Notes under the pieces: model-generated
Database searches by the model: none
The model's input: the letters and a program-made list of their open reading frames with translations, nothing else
Told to the model about the DNA's origin: nothing
Part shown: piece by piece, positions 26,728-34,596 of the stretch
Layout of the letters: every line of letters begins with the position of its first letter
Position numbering within the stretch: the first letter of the stretch is position 1
Made by a program: the position numbers and the translations under genes
Source: Agromyces badenianii
GTDB taxonomy: Bacteria; Actinomycetota; Actinomycetes; Actinomycetales; Microbacteriaceae
Length of the DNA: 64,000 nt
Direction of reading: 5' to 3'
Assembly: GCF_003070885.1 (NCBI RefSeq)
Contig: NZ_CP028913.1
Span: 558,001-622,000 of the forward strand

Positions 26728-27226
26728 CGGAATTCGCCTCCTCGGCGCCGGCGCCGGCGGCGGCGCCCGAGCCCCGGTTCGCACCCGGGACGGCCAGTGC
26801 CCGAGGCATCCGCCCGACCCGGAGTGCGGCGACGACCGCGGCCCCGAGCACCGCGAGGGCGTTCGCCCCGTGGATCAGCCCGAGGTAGGGCAGGTCGGTG
26901 AGCGAGAACCCGAGCACGACCTGCAGCACGATGAGGGCGAGCACGATCGCCGCCCAGAGACGCGCGCCCTTCGCGCGCACGAAGAACGAGACGATCAGCA
27001 GCACGACCGCGAGGAGCGGAAGCACCACGCCGCCGCCGATGCCGTGGATCCAGAAGCCGAGTTCGCCGGTGCCGCCGGCTCCGCCGCTCTCGAGCAGCGC
27101 CTTGTCGACGACGTCGCCCGACGACACGCGATTGAGCACGCCGCCGAACGCGAATGCGATGGCCGCCGCCTGCACGACGACGCCGACGGCGATCGTCCAG
27201 GCGAGGCCCGAGTAGAACTTGCGCAT
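26711..27226 (-). CDS. Four-span membrane protein co-encoded with multicopper oxidase
   Basis: A 171-residue protein with four transmembrane helices (about 8-28, 55-80, 84-104 and 110-130) and a Gly/Ala-rich cytoplasmic tail. HGIGGGVVLPLLAVVLL and IHGANALAVLGAAVVAALR contain His residues within helices 2 and 4, which could bind heme or copper. The start ATG at 27226 has an AAGGAGTG site. It overlaps the oxidase start, so the two are translated together. I think it may be a membrane electron-transfer or assembly partner (inference). Confidence 0.78.
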   Translation of the reverse strand: MRKFYSGLAWTIAVGVVVQAAAIAFAFGGVLNRVSSGDVVDKALLESGGAGGTGELGFWIHGIGGGVVLPLLAVVLLIVSFFVRAKGARLWAAIVLALIVLQVVLGFSLTDLPYLGLIHGANALAVLGAAVVAALRVGRMPRALAVPGANRGSGAAAGAGAEEANSDAVSA

Positions 27227-27423
27227 GATGTCACTCCTTGTTCGTGCGGGCCGTGAGTCGCGGCATCCGCTCGCCATCACGCTCGCGGACCGGTGGTGAC
27301 GCCGGAACGCGGATGACCCGACTGCGCATGGCGGTCAGGGGCACATCGGCTGGGGGCCTGCTGCTAAGGGAGGTCGGGGCAGACCCTCTCCCGCGAAACG
27401 CCTGACAGGAGGAGCATGGAACC

Positions 27424-29571
27424 GTGGTTCGCAGGTGGGTGTGCCTCGCGACGCTCGGCCCGATCGGGGTCGCTGCGCTGGTGTACATCGTCGTCGTGCG
27501 CGGGTTCGTCGAGGGCGACGCCGATCACGGCCTCGCCTGGCCCCTGCTCGGGGCGCTGCCGTTGTTCGTGTTCGGCATGTGGCTGCTCACGGTGTCGGCG
27601 TCGCGCACCGCGGTGCTCGTCGCCCTCGCGTCGACCGCCATGCTCGTCGGGTCGGCGTACGAGACGTTCGTGCAGCGCAACATCGAGATCATGGTCGAGC
27701 CGTGGTTCCCGCTCTTCAACGTGATCGGCCTCACGGCTGATGCCACGGCGACCTCGGCGCTGCTCATCGTGTTCGCGACGTTCCCGACGGGGGTCGTGGA
27801 GCACCGGTGGCAGCGCATCTCCGTCGCCTTCCTCTGGACTCCGGTGCTCGTCGGGCCGCTGACACTGCTGACCACGCCGCACGTCGTGATGTCGCAGTAC
27901 ATCGGCATCAGCGGCGATGCGATCCCGAACCCGTTCGTCGTGCCGTGGCTCGAGTGGGCGGCGCCCGCGGTGCAGTACCTCGTGGTGCAGCCGTGGCCGG
28001 CCGTCGTGCTCGGCCTCGTCGTGCTCGGCTCCCGCGCGCTCTTCGGCGAACCCGAGGTGCGCGCCCGAACGCGGGTCATGGGCCTGACGGTCGCGGTGGC
28101 CATGGTGGCGTTCGTGCTCTGGGCGCTCTTCCCGGGCTACTGGCCCGTCGGGGTGTTCGTCTACGCATCGCTCCTCGCGCTGCCGGTCGCGGCGGTGCAC
28201 GGCATCTTCCGCTCCGGCGCGTTCGACATCGCCCCCGACGACCGCGGTCGCATGGTGGCGCGCTCGTCGAACCTGCTCATCACGGTCGTCTACGCGGCCG
28301 GTGTCGCGATGCCGGCGATCCTGCTCTCGGGCCGGCTCAGGGTGGTTCCCGCGGTGCTCATCACGACGCTCGTCGCCGTGCTGCTGCTGCCGGTGCGCAC
28401 GTGGATGCAGCGGTGGATCCACCGCGCACTCTTCGGCGACCGCGAGCGACAGCTGACCATGCTCAGCGATCTCGGCGTGCAGCTCGAGCGTGCCGCCGAG
28501 CCGCGCGAGGTGCTCACCCGGCTCGCCGAGGCGGTGCGCGATGGGCTCGACGCGTCGTGGGTGCGCATCCGGCTGGTGTCGTCGGATGGCGCGCTCGCCG
28601 CGATGCCCTTGGGTGTCGCGGGCGACGTGGTCGGCGAGCCGGTCGAGTCGTGCGATCTGCTGCACGGTGATGAGACGCTCGGATGCATCGAGCTCGGGCC
28701 GCGGCGACGCGGCGAGTACACCGACGCCGAGCGGGCGCTGCTGCGCACGGTCGCGGGTCAGGCCGCGGCATCCGTGGCCAATGCGCTGCTGACCGCGCAG
28801 CTCGCCGAGCAGCTCGACGAACTGACCGCCTCGCGCGAGCGACTCGTCGCCGTGCAAGACGACGAACGCCGGCGGCTCGAACGCGACCTGCACGACGGCA
28901 TTCAGCAAGACGTCGTGGCGCAGATCGCCGGGCTCCGCCTCGCCCGAAACCGGTTGCAGCGCGGCGAGCTCACCCCCGCCGAACTCGAGGAGCTGCAGGA
29001 GCAGGCCCGCGAGACGCTCACCGACCTGCGCGAGCTCGCCCGCGGCATCCACCCGCCCGTGCTGAGCGACAACGGGCTCGTGGCCGCCGTCGAGTCGGGT
29101 GTGGCGCGGTTCCCGATTCCGCTCATGGTCGAGGCCGACGAGCGCGTGCGCGCCGAGCGGTTCCCCGACGACGTCGAGACGACCGCCTACTACGTGGTGC
29201 GCGAGGCGCTCGCGAACACCGCGAAGCACGCGAATGCGACGCACGCGTCGGTCGGGCTCGCGCGAAGCGAGGGGCGGCTTCGCATCGCGATCAGCGACGA
29301 CGGATGCGGCATCGGCGCGGGGGTTCCGGGGGCCGGGGCCGGCGTGGTGCCAGTGCCCGGGGTCGGGCCGGTGCGCGGGTCGGCTGCTGGCGCCGGCTCG
29401 GTGCCCGTGTCGCATGGCGGGCTCGCGAACATCCGAGACCGGGTCGCCGCGCTGCGGGGCACGGTGCGGGTGTCGCCGAACGAGCCGTCGGGCACGACCG
29501 TGCTCGTCGAGCTGCCGCTCGACGGCGTCGCCTCCGCGGCATCCGCTCGGGAGGAGGCGCCCGTTGGATGA
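27424..29571 (+). CDS. Membrane-bound sensor histidine kinase (NarL/LiaS type)
   Basis: A 715-residue protein with eight or more transmembrane helices in the first 300 residues and a GAF-like region around 350-465. The HisKA_3 dimerisation helix is DDERRRLERDLHDGIQQDV with phospho-acceptor His490. The HATPase has the N box VVREALANTAKHANA, DDGCGIG and GGLANIRDRVAALRGTV. Between the last two lies an insertion of about 30 Gly/Ala/Val/Pro residues in the ATP lid. The GTG start is chosen because AGGAGGAG lies at suitable distance; an ATG eight bases earlier is out of frame. It overlaps the response regulator by eight bases and is divergent from the multicopper oxidase pair. Confidence 0.92.
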   Translation: MVRRWVCLATLGPIGVAALVYIVVVRGFVEGDADHGLAWPLLGALPLFVFGMWLLTVSASRTAVLVALASTAMLVGSAYETFVQRNIEIMVEPWFPLFNVIGLTADATATSALLIVFATFPTGVVEHRWQRISVAFLWTPVLVGPLTLLTTPHVVMSQYIGISGDAIPNPFVVPWLEWAAPAVQYLVVQPWPAVVLGLVVLGSRALFGEPEVRARTRVMGLTVAVAMVAFVLWALFPGYWPVGVFVYASLLALPVAAVHGIFRSGAFDIAPDDRGRMVARSSNLLITVVYAAGVAMPAILLSGRLRVVPAVLITTLVAVLLLPVRTWMQRWIHRALFGDRERQLTMLSDLGVQLERAAEPREVLTRLAEAVRDGLDASWVRIRLVSSDGALAAMPLGVAGDVVGEPVESCDLLHGDETLGCIELGPRRRGEYTDAERALLRTVAGQAAASVANALLTAQLAEQLDELTASRERLVAVQDDERRRLERDLHDGIQQDVVAQIAGLRLARNRLQRGELTPAELEELQEQARETLTDLRELARGIHPPVLSDNGLVAAVESGVARFPIPLMVEADERVRAERFPDDVETTAYYVVREALANTAKHANATHASVGLARSEGRLRIAISDDGCGIGAGVPGAGAGVVPVPGVGPVRGSAAGAGSVPVSHGGLANIRDRVAALRGTVRVSPNEPSGTTVLVELPLDGVASAASAREEAPVG

Positions 29572-30256
29572 GCCGGAGGTGCTCCGCGTCGTGATCGCCG
29601 AAGACAACTACCTCGTGCGCGAGGGTGTGCGGCGACTGCTCGAGGACTCGGGCGAGGTCGACGTGGTGGCCTCGGTCGGCAACGGCACCGAGCTGCTCGA
29701 CGCGGTGCGCCGGCTCGCGCCGCACGCGGTGCTCACCGACATCCGCATGCCGCCGGGCCACCACATGGAGGGCATCGAGGCCGCGCACGCGATTCGCGCC
29801 TCGTCGCCGTCGACGGGTGTGGTCGTGCTGTCGCAGCACGCCGATGAGAGCTACGCGCTCGCGCTGTTCGCCGACGGCTCGGCGGGCCTCGGCTACCTGC
29901 TGAAAGACCGCATCGGCGACCTTGAAGACCTCGTGCACGCCCTGCACGAGGTGCGCGCGGGCGGTTCGGTGATCGATCCGCAGATCGTCGACACCCTCGT
30001 GCGGCGCCGCAGTGCCGCGGGCCCGTCGAGCCCGCTCGCGACGCTGTCGCCCCGCGAGCTCGAGGTGCTGCGCGAGATGGCGGCCGGCAAGACGAACGCC
30101 GGCATCGAGCAGTCGTTGTTCCTGTCGACCTCGACGGTCGAGAAGCACGTGAACGCGATCTTCACGAAGCTGCGGCTGCCCGAGACCGGCGTGCACCGGC
30201 GAGTGGCGGCGGTGCTCGCGTTCCTGCAGAGCGACGGCAAGGAGGCGACGTCATGA
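29564..30256 (+). CDS. LuxR/NarL-family response regulator
   Basis: A 230-residue protein. The receiver domain has the acidic pocket VIAEDNYLVREG, the phospho-acceptor Asp59 in VLTDIRMPPG and Lys in YLLKDRIGD. The C-terminal GerE helix-turn-helix is LSPRELEVLREMAAGKTNAGI then STSTVEKHVNAIFTKLRL. TTG at 29564 with GGAGG eight bases upstream is the only start that keeps the whole first strand; it overlaps the kinase stop by eight bases. It overlaps the next gene by ATGA. It probably regulates the divergent oxidase operon or its own (inference). Confidence 0.92.
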   Translation: MDEPEVLRVVIAEDNYLVREGVRRLLEDSGEVDVVASVGNGTELLDAVRRLAPHAVLTDIRMPPGHHMEGIEAAHAIRASSPSTGVVVLSQHADESYALALFADGSAGLGYLLKDRIGDLEDLVHALHEVRAGGSVIDPQIVDTLVRRRSAAGPSSPLATLSPRELEVLREMAAGKTNAGIEQSLFLSTSTVEKHVNAIFTKLRLPETGVHRRVAAVLAFLQSDGKEATS

Positions 30257-30711
30257 CGTTCGACACGCCGAACGGAACCCGAGGGGCCCGGCAGCCCGGT
30301 CGCAACCGGCTCGAGCAGTGGGGAAACCATCGGATGGTGGAGAGCATCCGCCGGAAGGGCGCGAAGCGCGGCGACAAGCTGGTGATCGTCACGATCGGCA
30401 AGAAGACCGGCGTCGAGCGGATGACGCCGGTGCGATGGTTCCCCGGCGAGGGCGGCACGAGGCTCATCGTGGCGTCGGCCAGCGGCGCCCCGCGAAACCC
30501 GTCGTGGTACTACAACCTCGCGGCGCACCCCGACCGGGTGCGCATCGAGTTCGCCGGCCAGCGCATCGAGGTCACGCCCGAGCAGCTGCACGGCGCCGAG
30601 CGCGACCGGGCCTGGCGGCAGATCGCGGCTCAGGCGTCGGGGTTCGCGAAGTACGAGCGCATCACCGACCGGCAGATCCCGGTCATCCGGCTCACGCCGC
30701 GGGCTCGGTGA
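30253..30711 (+). CDS. Deazaflavin (F420)-dependent nitroreductase family protein (Ddn/DUF385)
   Basis: A 152-residue split-barrel protein. The family signatures are LVIVTIGKKTGVERMTPVRWF near residue 45, LIVASASGAPRNPSWYYNLAAHP near 75-97 and the C-terminal GFAKYERITDRQIPVIRL. Relatives such as mycobacterial Ddn bind coenzyme F420 and reduce quinones or nitro compounds. The start overlaps the response-regulator stop by four bases, tying it to the two-component operon. Confidence 0.9.
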   Translation: MTFDTPNGTRGARQPGRNRLEQWGNHRMVESIRRKGAKRGDKLVIVTIGKKTGVERMTPVRWFPGEGGTRLIVASASGAPRNPSWYYNLAAHPDRVRIEFAGQRIEVTPEQLHGAERDRAWRQIAAQASGFAKYERITDRQIPVIRLTPRAR

Positions 30712-30799
30712 CGGGTGGCGCTGACGCGGCTGACGGGGAGGCACGTCGCAGCCGGCCGCGATGAGGGCGACAATGGAAGGCGACACGAAGGGGCACGGC

Positions 30800-31285
30800 A
30801 TGAGTGAGCCGACGACAGATTCGACGACGGATGCTCCGGCGCAGACGCCGGTACTACCGGAGGCCTCGCGCACCCCGCACGGCCCCGGGCATCACGCCCT
30901 CGGGTGCCCCGAGTGCTTCGAGGAGCTGCAGCGCAACCGCGACTGGTGGAAGGCGCGCCCCGAGGGGGCACGGCTCGTCGGGCTCGTGGTCGCGCGCGAC
31001 GACATGCCGTCGGTGGTCGAGCAGCGCAACGACCTGGCCGCCTTCGGCGTCGCGATCCTCGACTTCAAGCATCCGGCCGCGGAGGCGCCCGAGACCTGGG
31101 AGCAGCGGCTCGGCCGTCTGTTCGGCACCCTCCGGGCCGGCGACGTGCTCGTGGTGGCGAACGAGCACGCACTCGGCCGCGACCGCGACGAGGTCACGCG
31201 CACGATCCGAACCCTGCGCCGCCACAACCTCGTGGTGAAGGTGCTGAGCCACGGTGCACCGCACCTGGAGGATGCACGCGGCTGA
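30800..31285 (+). CDS. Serine-recombinase-fold-like protein lacking catalytic residues
   Basis: A 161-residue protein. After a 40-residue Pro/Thr-rich, probably disordered leader, residues 65-155 follow the resolvase N-terminal domain pattern: LVGLVVARDDMPSVVEQRND, a middle G-V-x-I-L-D-F strand, then LRAGDVLVVANEHALGRD and IRTLRRHNLVVKVLS. These match the resolvase 'GDxLvVxklDRLGRs' and 'L...gi.v..l' elements. The nucleophilic Ser of the Y-x-R-V-S segment and the DR of DRLGR are missing, so it should not recombine DNA. No DNA-binding C-terminal domain is present. Confidence 0.6.
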   Translation: MSEPTTDSTTDAPAQTPVLPEASRTPHGPGHHALGCPECFEELQRNRDWWKARPEGARLVGLVVARDDMPSVVEQRNDLAAFGVAILDFKHPAAEAPETWEQRLGRLFGTLRAGDVLVVANEHALGRDRDEVTRTIRTLRRHNLVVKVLSHGAPHLEDARG

Positions 31286-31419
31286 CCGCGTCTGGCTCGG
31301 CCTGATGCAGGTGAGCCGGTTGACATGACTGACCGCTCGACTTCTGCACCGATGGTGTTCGACAGCGGGTCGATCCGGTCCGGTACCCGCTCGAAGCGTT
31401 CGCTGCGCTTTCAAAAGCG

Positions 31420-31467
31420 GTACCGAAGTACCGAAGTACCGAAGTACCGAAGTACCGAAGTACCGAA
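31420..31467. repeat. Six perfect tandem copies of the octamer GTACCGAA
   Basis: Six uninterrupted 8-bp units, followed by a degenerate seventh (GGTTCCGAA). They lie in the 225-bp non-coding gap between the recombinase-like gene and the nucleotidyltransferase gene. A one-and-a-half-unit copy of the same word occurs at 52374-52386. The unit length is not a multiple of three and no supported gene covers it. Confidence 0.9.
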
Positions 31468-31510
31468 GGTTCCGAAGCGAGCTGATTGTCGCGATCGCAC
31501 AGTCGGGTTT

Positions 31511-32083
31511 TCACCCGAGGTCCGCGGCCGGCGGCCGAGGCGGAACCGCAGGTATCCCGACGGCGAGGATGTGCGTCACCATTCGGATGGCCCGATCGGG
31601 AAGGACCTCGCCGGCGTAGTAGGACTCGTAGAGTTCTTCGGCTTCGCTGACGGATGCAATCCCGCAGAGGGCCATGAGTTTCGCGATGTCCGTGTCGTCG
31701 CGGCCCGGCCGATTGGCCCGCAGCTTCATCACGAGCATGGCTTCGGCGGAGGCGACCTGAATGACGACCTCTCCGTCGTCGTAGATCGTCTCCCACTCCA
31801 CTCGTGTGGCGCCGTACTCGGGGATGAACCCGGCTGCGAGATCGTTGAGCCAGTCGTCGGGCCAGCCATTTTCCAGTGAGACTGCGCGCCCGGCAGCGAG
31901 AACCTGCTTCGCGTCGCCGATCGGGTGGGCGTCGATGTCGACGGTCGACTCTCGGTCGAAGTAGCGGAGCGCCAGCGCTGCTCCGCCCACGATGCGGAGG
32001 CCGCTGCGACCACCCCGCGTCCGAAGCTTGGGGATGAGCTGGCGCAGGCCCTGCTCGAGACCGTCGCGATCGAATCGGGTCAC
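31511..32083 (-). CDS. Nucleotidyltransferase-fold protein, toxin-like partner of an XRE protein
   Basis: A 190-residue protein. LRIVGGAALALRYFDRESTVDIDAH contains the nucleotidyltransferase pattern G-G-A-A..., then D-I-D, and VQVASAEAMLVMKLRANRPGRDDTDIAKLM resembles the helical part of DUF6036/AbiEii-like proteins. The GTG start at 32083 overlaps the stop of the upstream XRE gene (GTGA), so the pair is translationally coupled. This order (HTH gene then nucleotidyltransferase) is typical of AbiE-like toxin-antitoxin modules. Toxicity is not shown by sequence. Confidence 0.72.
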   Translation of the reverse strand: MTRFDRDGLEQGLRQLIPKLRTRGGRSGLRIVGGAALALRYFDRESTVDIDAHPIGDAKQVLAAGRAVSLENGWPDDWLNDLAAGFIPEYGATRVEWETIYDDGEVVIQVASAEAMLVMKLRANRPGRDDTDIAKLMALCGIASVSEAEELYESYYAGEVLPDRAIRMVTHILAVGIPAVPPRPPAADLG

Positions 32084-32655
32084 GCGCTCGCCAGCGTGTC
32101 TTTGTCGATGAGCACTCGGCGGCGGGCGAACTCCACGGGCACGCGAGCCGGGTCGGGGGTCAGGGTGTAAGGCCCCTCGCCGAGAACCCAGGGTCGCTTC
32201 AGCGATCGGCTCGAGCTCGTCGCCCAATCGGGCACGGGCAGCCCTTCGGCGTTCAGCTGGTGCGCGACCAGGGCGGCGATCGCGGCATCCCATTGCTTGC
32301 TGCCAGTGGGCTCGGGTTCCGCGATCGCGAGCGCGAACCGAACCGCACCGTGCTCGGCGTGCAGATTGTCGTTGAGCTGGATGAATCGTCGCAACGCTCG
32401 ATCTGCGCGATCGTCGAGCACCGCGATGCGGATATCGGCGGCGATCGCGGCAGCGTCGTCGCGAACTGTCGGCACAGCGACGAGTCGGTGCCCCGCACCG
32501 AGGAGGGCTCGCTCGACCGCCTCGAACGACGGGTTCTGGTGGCCGCGCTCGATGAGGGATAGGTGCGACTGCGACAGGTGGGCACGGCGACCGAGTGCCT
32601 GCTGGGTCAATCGTCGGCTCTTGCGTGCCGATCGAATCAGGGTGCCTGCGGTCAT
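32080..32655 (-). CDS. XRE-family DNA-binding protein, antitoxin-like
   Basis: A 191-residue protein. The N-terminal helix-turn-helix is LIRSARKSRRLTQQALGRRA followed by HLSQSHLSLIERGHQNPS. The remaining 120 residues form a domain with FIQLNDNLHAEHGAVRFALA and a C-terminal RPWVLGEGPYTLTPDPARVP. The start lies next to a locally A/T-rich promoter-like stretch (32660-32700). It is the first gene of the two-gene module and probably represses it. Confidence 0.78.
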   Translation of the reverse strand: MTAGTLIRSARKSRRLTQQALGRRAHLSQSHLSLIERGHQNPSFEAVERALLGAGHRLVAVPTVRDDAAAIAADIRIAVLDDRADRALRRFIQLNDNLHAEHGAVRFALAIAEPEPTGSKQWDAAIAALVAHQLNAEGLPVPDWATSSSRSLKRPWVLGEGPYTLTPDPARVPVEFARRRVLIDKDTLASA

Positions 32656-32746
32656 GGATTCGTCTCCAGATATTCGTTCTAGCTAATAAATCGTACCACT
32701 TTCCGCGCGCAAGAGGCCAGGAAGGCGAGCCCAGGCGCCGAGCGGA

Positions 32747-32773
32747 TGTCACATCCTCCGCCCGGCCGGTGTC
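32747..32773 (+). promoter_or_regulatory. Probable ECF41-type promoter
   Basis: TGTCACA (32747-32753) followed after 16 bases by TGTC (32770-32773) matches the published ECF41 promoter pattern (TGTCACA, spacer, CGTC) with one mismatch in the -10 element. It lies 75 bases before the carboxymuconolactone decarboxylase start and ahead of the sigma gene itself, fitting autoregulation. Confidence 0.65.
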
Positions 32774-32827
32774 TCCATGTCGAGGGCAGAAACGCACAGC
32801 CCGTCGACGACAACTCTGGAGGACACG

Positions 32828-33421
32828 ATGACCACCGACACCCGCATCCCGCCGACCGAGATCACCGGCCTGTACGGCGCGGTCGTGAAGATCGCCGCCC
32901 GCAAGATGATCGGCGAGGTGCCCGATTCGATCGGCGTGCTGTGGCACCACCCGGCCGTGATGAAAGACGCGATGAGCATCGGCCGCAAGGTCGAGGGCTG
33001 GAAGGAGCTCGACCGGAGCCTCGCGACCTACGCCGTCATGGCCTCGGCCGCATACGTCGGCTGCAGCGCCTGCCTCGACCTCAACTACTTCATGGCGCAC
33101 AACCACAAGCTCGACGTGGCGAAGGCGCGCGAGGTGCCGCGCTGGCGCGAGGCATCCGTCTTCTCGCCGTTGGAGCGGCGCGTGATGGAGTATGCCGAGG
33201 CGATGAGCCAGACCTCGCCCGCGGTGACCGACGAGCTGTCGGCGGCGCTGCTCGACGAGCTCGGGCCGGCGGCGCTCATCGAGCTCACCGCGCGGGTCGC
33301 GTTCATCAACATGAGCGCACGCATGAACATCACGCTCGGCATCCGCTCCGAGGGGTTCGCGGACTCGTGCGGGCTGCCCCCGCTCGCGACGCGACCGGCG
33401 GGCGTAGGCTCGCCGGCATGA
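32828..33421 (+). CDS. Carboxymuconolactone decarboxylase/AhpD-family protein
   Basis: A 197-residue helical protein with the AhpD-like redox motif in YVGCSACLDLNYFMAHNHKL (Cys-x-x-Cys, then His) and AVTDELSAALLDELGPAALIEL-type downstream helices. GGAGG precedes the ATG at 32828. It overlaps the sigma-factor start by four bases. Carboxymuconolactone decarboxylase proteins are among the standard genomic partners (COE genes) of ECF41 sigma factors, so it is the likely target; the chemistry is probably thiol peroxidase-like or unknown. Confidence 0.88.
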   Translation: MTTDTRIPPTEITGLYGAVVKIAARKMIGEVPDSIGVLWHHPAVMKDAMSIGRKVEGWKELDRSLATYAVMASAAYVGCSACLDLNYFMAHNHKLDVAKAREVPRWREASVFSPLERRVMEYAEAMSQTSPAVTDELSAALLDELGPAALIELTARVAFINMSARMNITLGIRSEGFADSCGLPPLATRPAGVGSPA

Positions 33422-34293
33422 CCGACGATCCGTTCGTCACCCACCGCAGCCTGCTCTTCACGGTCGCCTACGAGCTGCTCGGCTCGGCCGCCGACGCCGA
33501 AGACGTGCTGCAGGAATCCTGGCTGCGATGGGCGGATGTCGCCCACGACGAGGTGCGCGACCCGCGCGCGTACCTCGTGCGCATCGTCACGCGGCAGGCG
33601 CTGAACCAGCTGCGCACGGTGTCGCGCCGACGCGAGTCGTACGTGGGGGAGTGGCTGCCCGAGCCGCTGCTGACGAGTCCGGATGTCGCAGACGACGTCG
33701 AGTTGGCCGAGAGCGTCTCGATCGCGATGCTCACCGTGCTCGAGACGCTCGGTCCGACGGAGCGCGCGGTGTTCGTGCTGCGAGAGGTCTTCGACGTGCC
33801 GTACGACGAGATCGCCGACGCCGTCGACAAGTCGCCGGCCGCCGTGCGGCAGATCGCGCACCGGGCGAAGGATCACGTCGCCGCGCGTCGGCCGCGCATG
33901 GACGTGATGCGTTCGGAGCACGAGGAGGCCGTCGAGCGACTCGTGGCGGCGATGAACACGGGCGACGTGCAGGGGCTCATGGACGTGCTCGCACCCGACG
34001 TGGTGTCGGTCGCCGACGGCGGCGGCAAGGTGCGGGGTGCTGCGCTTCGGCCGATCGTCGGCGCCGACCGCATCGCGAGGTACCTGGTCGGCGGGCTCGC
34101 GAAGTTCCCCGGCGTGTTCGTCGCCATGCCGGCCTGGGTGAACGGTCAGCCGGGCATCCGGGTAGAGCTCGACGGGCAGCTCGCCGGGGTCGTGAGCCTG
34201 AGCGTCGAGGGCGGGCGGATCACGCGCATCTACTCGATGGCGAACCCCGACAAACTCGGGTGGGTGCAGGCCGAGGCCGAGCTGGCCCGGTGA
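33418..34293 (+). CDS. sigJ: ECF41-family RNA polymerase sigma factor (SigJ-like)
   Basis: A 291-residue protein. Sigma region 2 (LLFTVAYELLGSAADAEDVLQ, ESWLRWADV) and region 4 (LGPTERAVFVLREVFDVPYDEI, SPAAVRQIAHRAKDHV) are followed by a SnoaL/NTF2-like C-terminal domain of about 120 residues. That domain carries the ECF41 hallmark DGGGK (in VVSVADGGGKVRGA). The extension modulates activity in place of an anti-sigma factor in studied members. It is encoded directly after its COE partner. Confidence 0.92.
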   Translation: MTDDPFVTHRSLLFTVAYELLGSAADAEDVLQESWLRWADVAHDEVRDPRAYLVRIVTRQALNQLRTVSRRRESYVGEWLPEPLLTSPDVADDVELAESVSIAMLTVLETLGPTERAVFVLREVFDVPYDEIADAVDKSPAAVRQIAHRAKDHVAARRPRMDVMRSEHEEAVERLVAAMNTGDVQGLMDVLAPDVVSVADGGGKVRGAALRPIVGADRIARYLVGGLAKFPGVFVAMPAWVNGQPGIRVELDGQLAGVVSLSVEGGRITRIYSMANPDKLGWVQAEAELAR

Positions 34294-34390
34294 TGCGCTC
34301 GACGCGGCATCCGCTCGCCGCCTCGCCCGTCGCACCAGGACGACCTCGTGGGCCGTGACATCCGGCGGTGATCGGAGCATGCCGGAGGGC

Positions 34391-34573
34391 ATGGGAAAGG
34401 TGACGATCTCATTCGAAATGACGCTCGACGGGGTGTTCGACCAGATGGAGCACTGGTTCGACATCGAGGATCCGGAGCTGGTGCGCCACTCCGACGAACT
34501 CGTGTTCGGCGCCGACGCGGTGCTGCTCGGCCACAAGAGATATGAGTTCTTCCGCGAGTACTCGCCGGCGTAG
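34391..34573 (+). pseudogene. Truncated dihydrofolate-reductase-like (RibD C-terminal) fragment
   Basis: Sixty codons from MGKVTISFEMTLDGVFDQ to a TAG. The N-terminal strand, LDGV and ADAVLLGHKRYEFF match the first third of the dihydrofolate-reductase-like family (full members have about 190 residues, as at 60974-61594 here). The rest of the domain is missing and the next gene runs in the opposite direction. It is therefore most likely a decayed gene rather than a functional short protein. Confidence 0.7.
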
Positions 34574-34596
34574 CGGGGGGATTCGTCGCCCGCCAG

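Noticed and set aside
27364..29607. 747-codon open frame on the minus strand opposite the histidine kinase
   Set aside because: It is antisense to a complete sensor kinase, has a composition dominated by Arg, His and Asp as expected for a shadow frame in high-G+C DNA, and shows no domain.
30800..31285. Functional site-specific recombinase
   Set aside because: The nucleophilic Ser and the DR of the DRLGR motif are absent, and there is no DNA-binding domain.
31420..31467. CRISPR array
   Set aside because: Units are 8 bp and contiguous, without spacers, and no cas genes are present.
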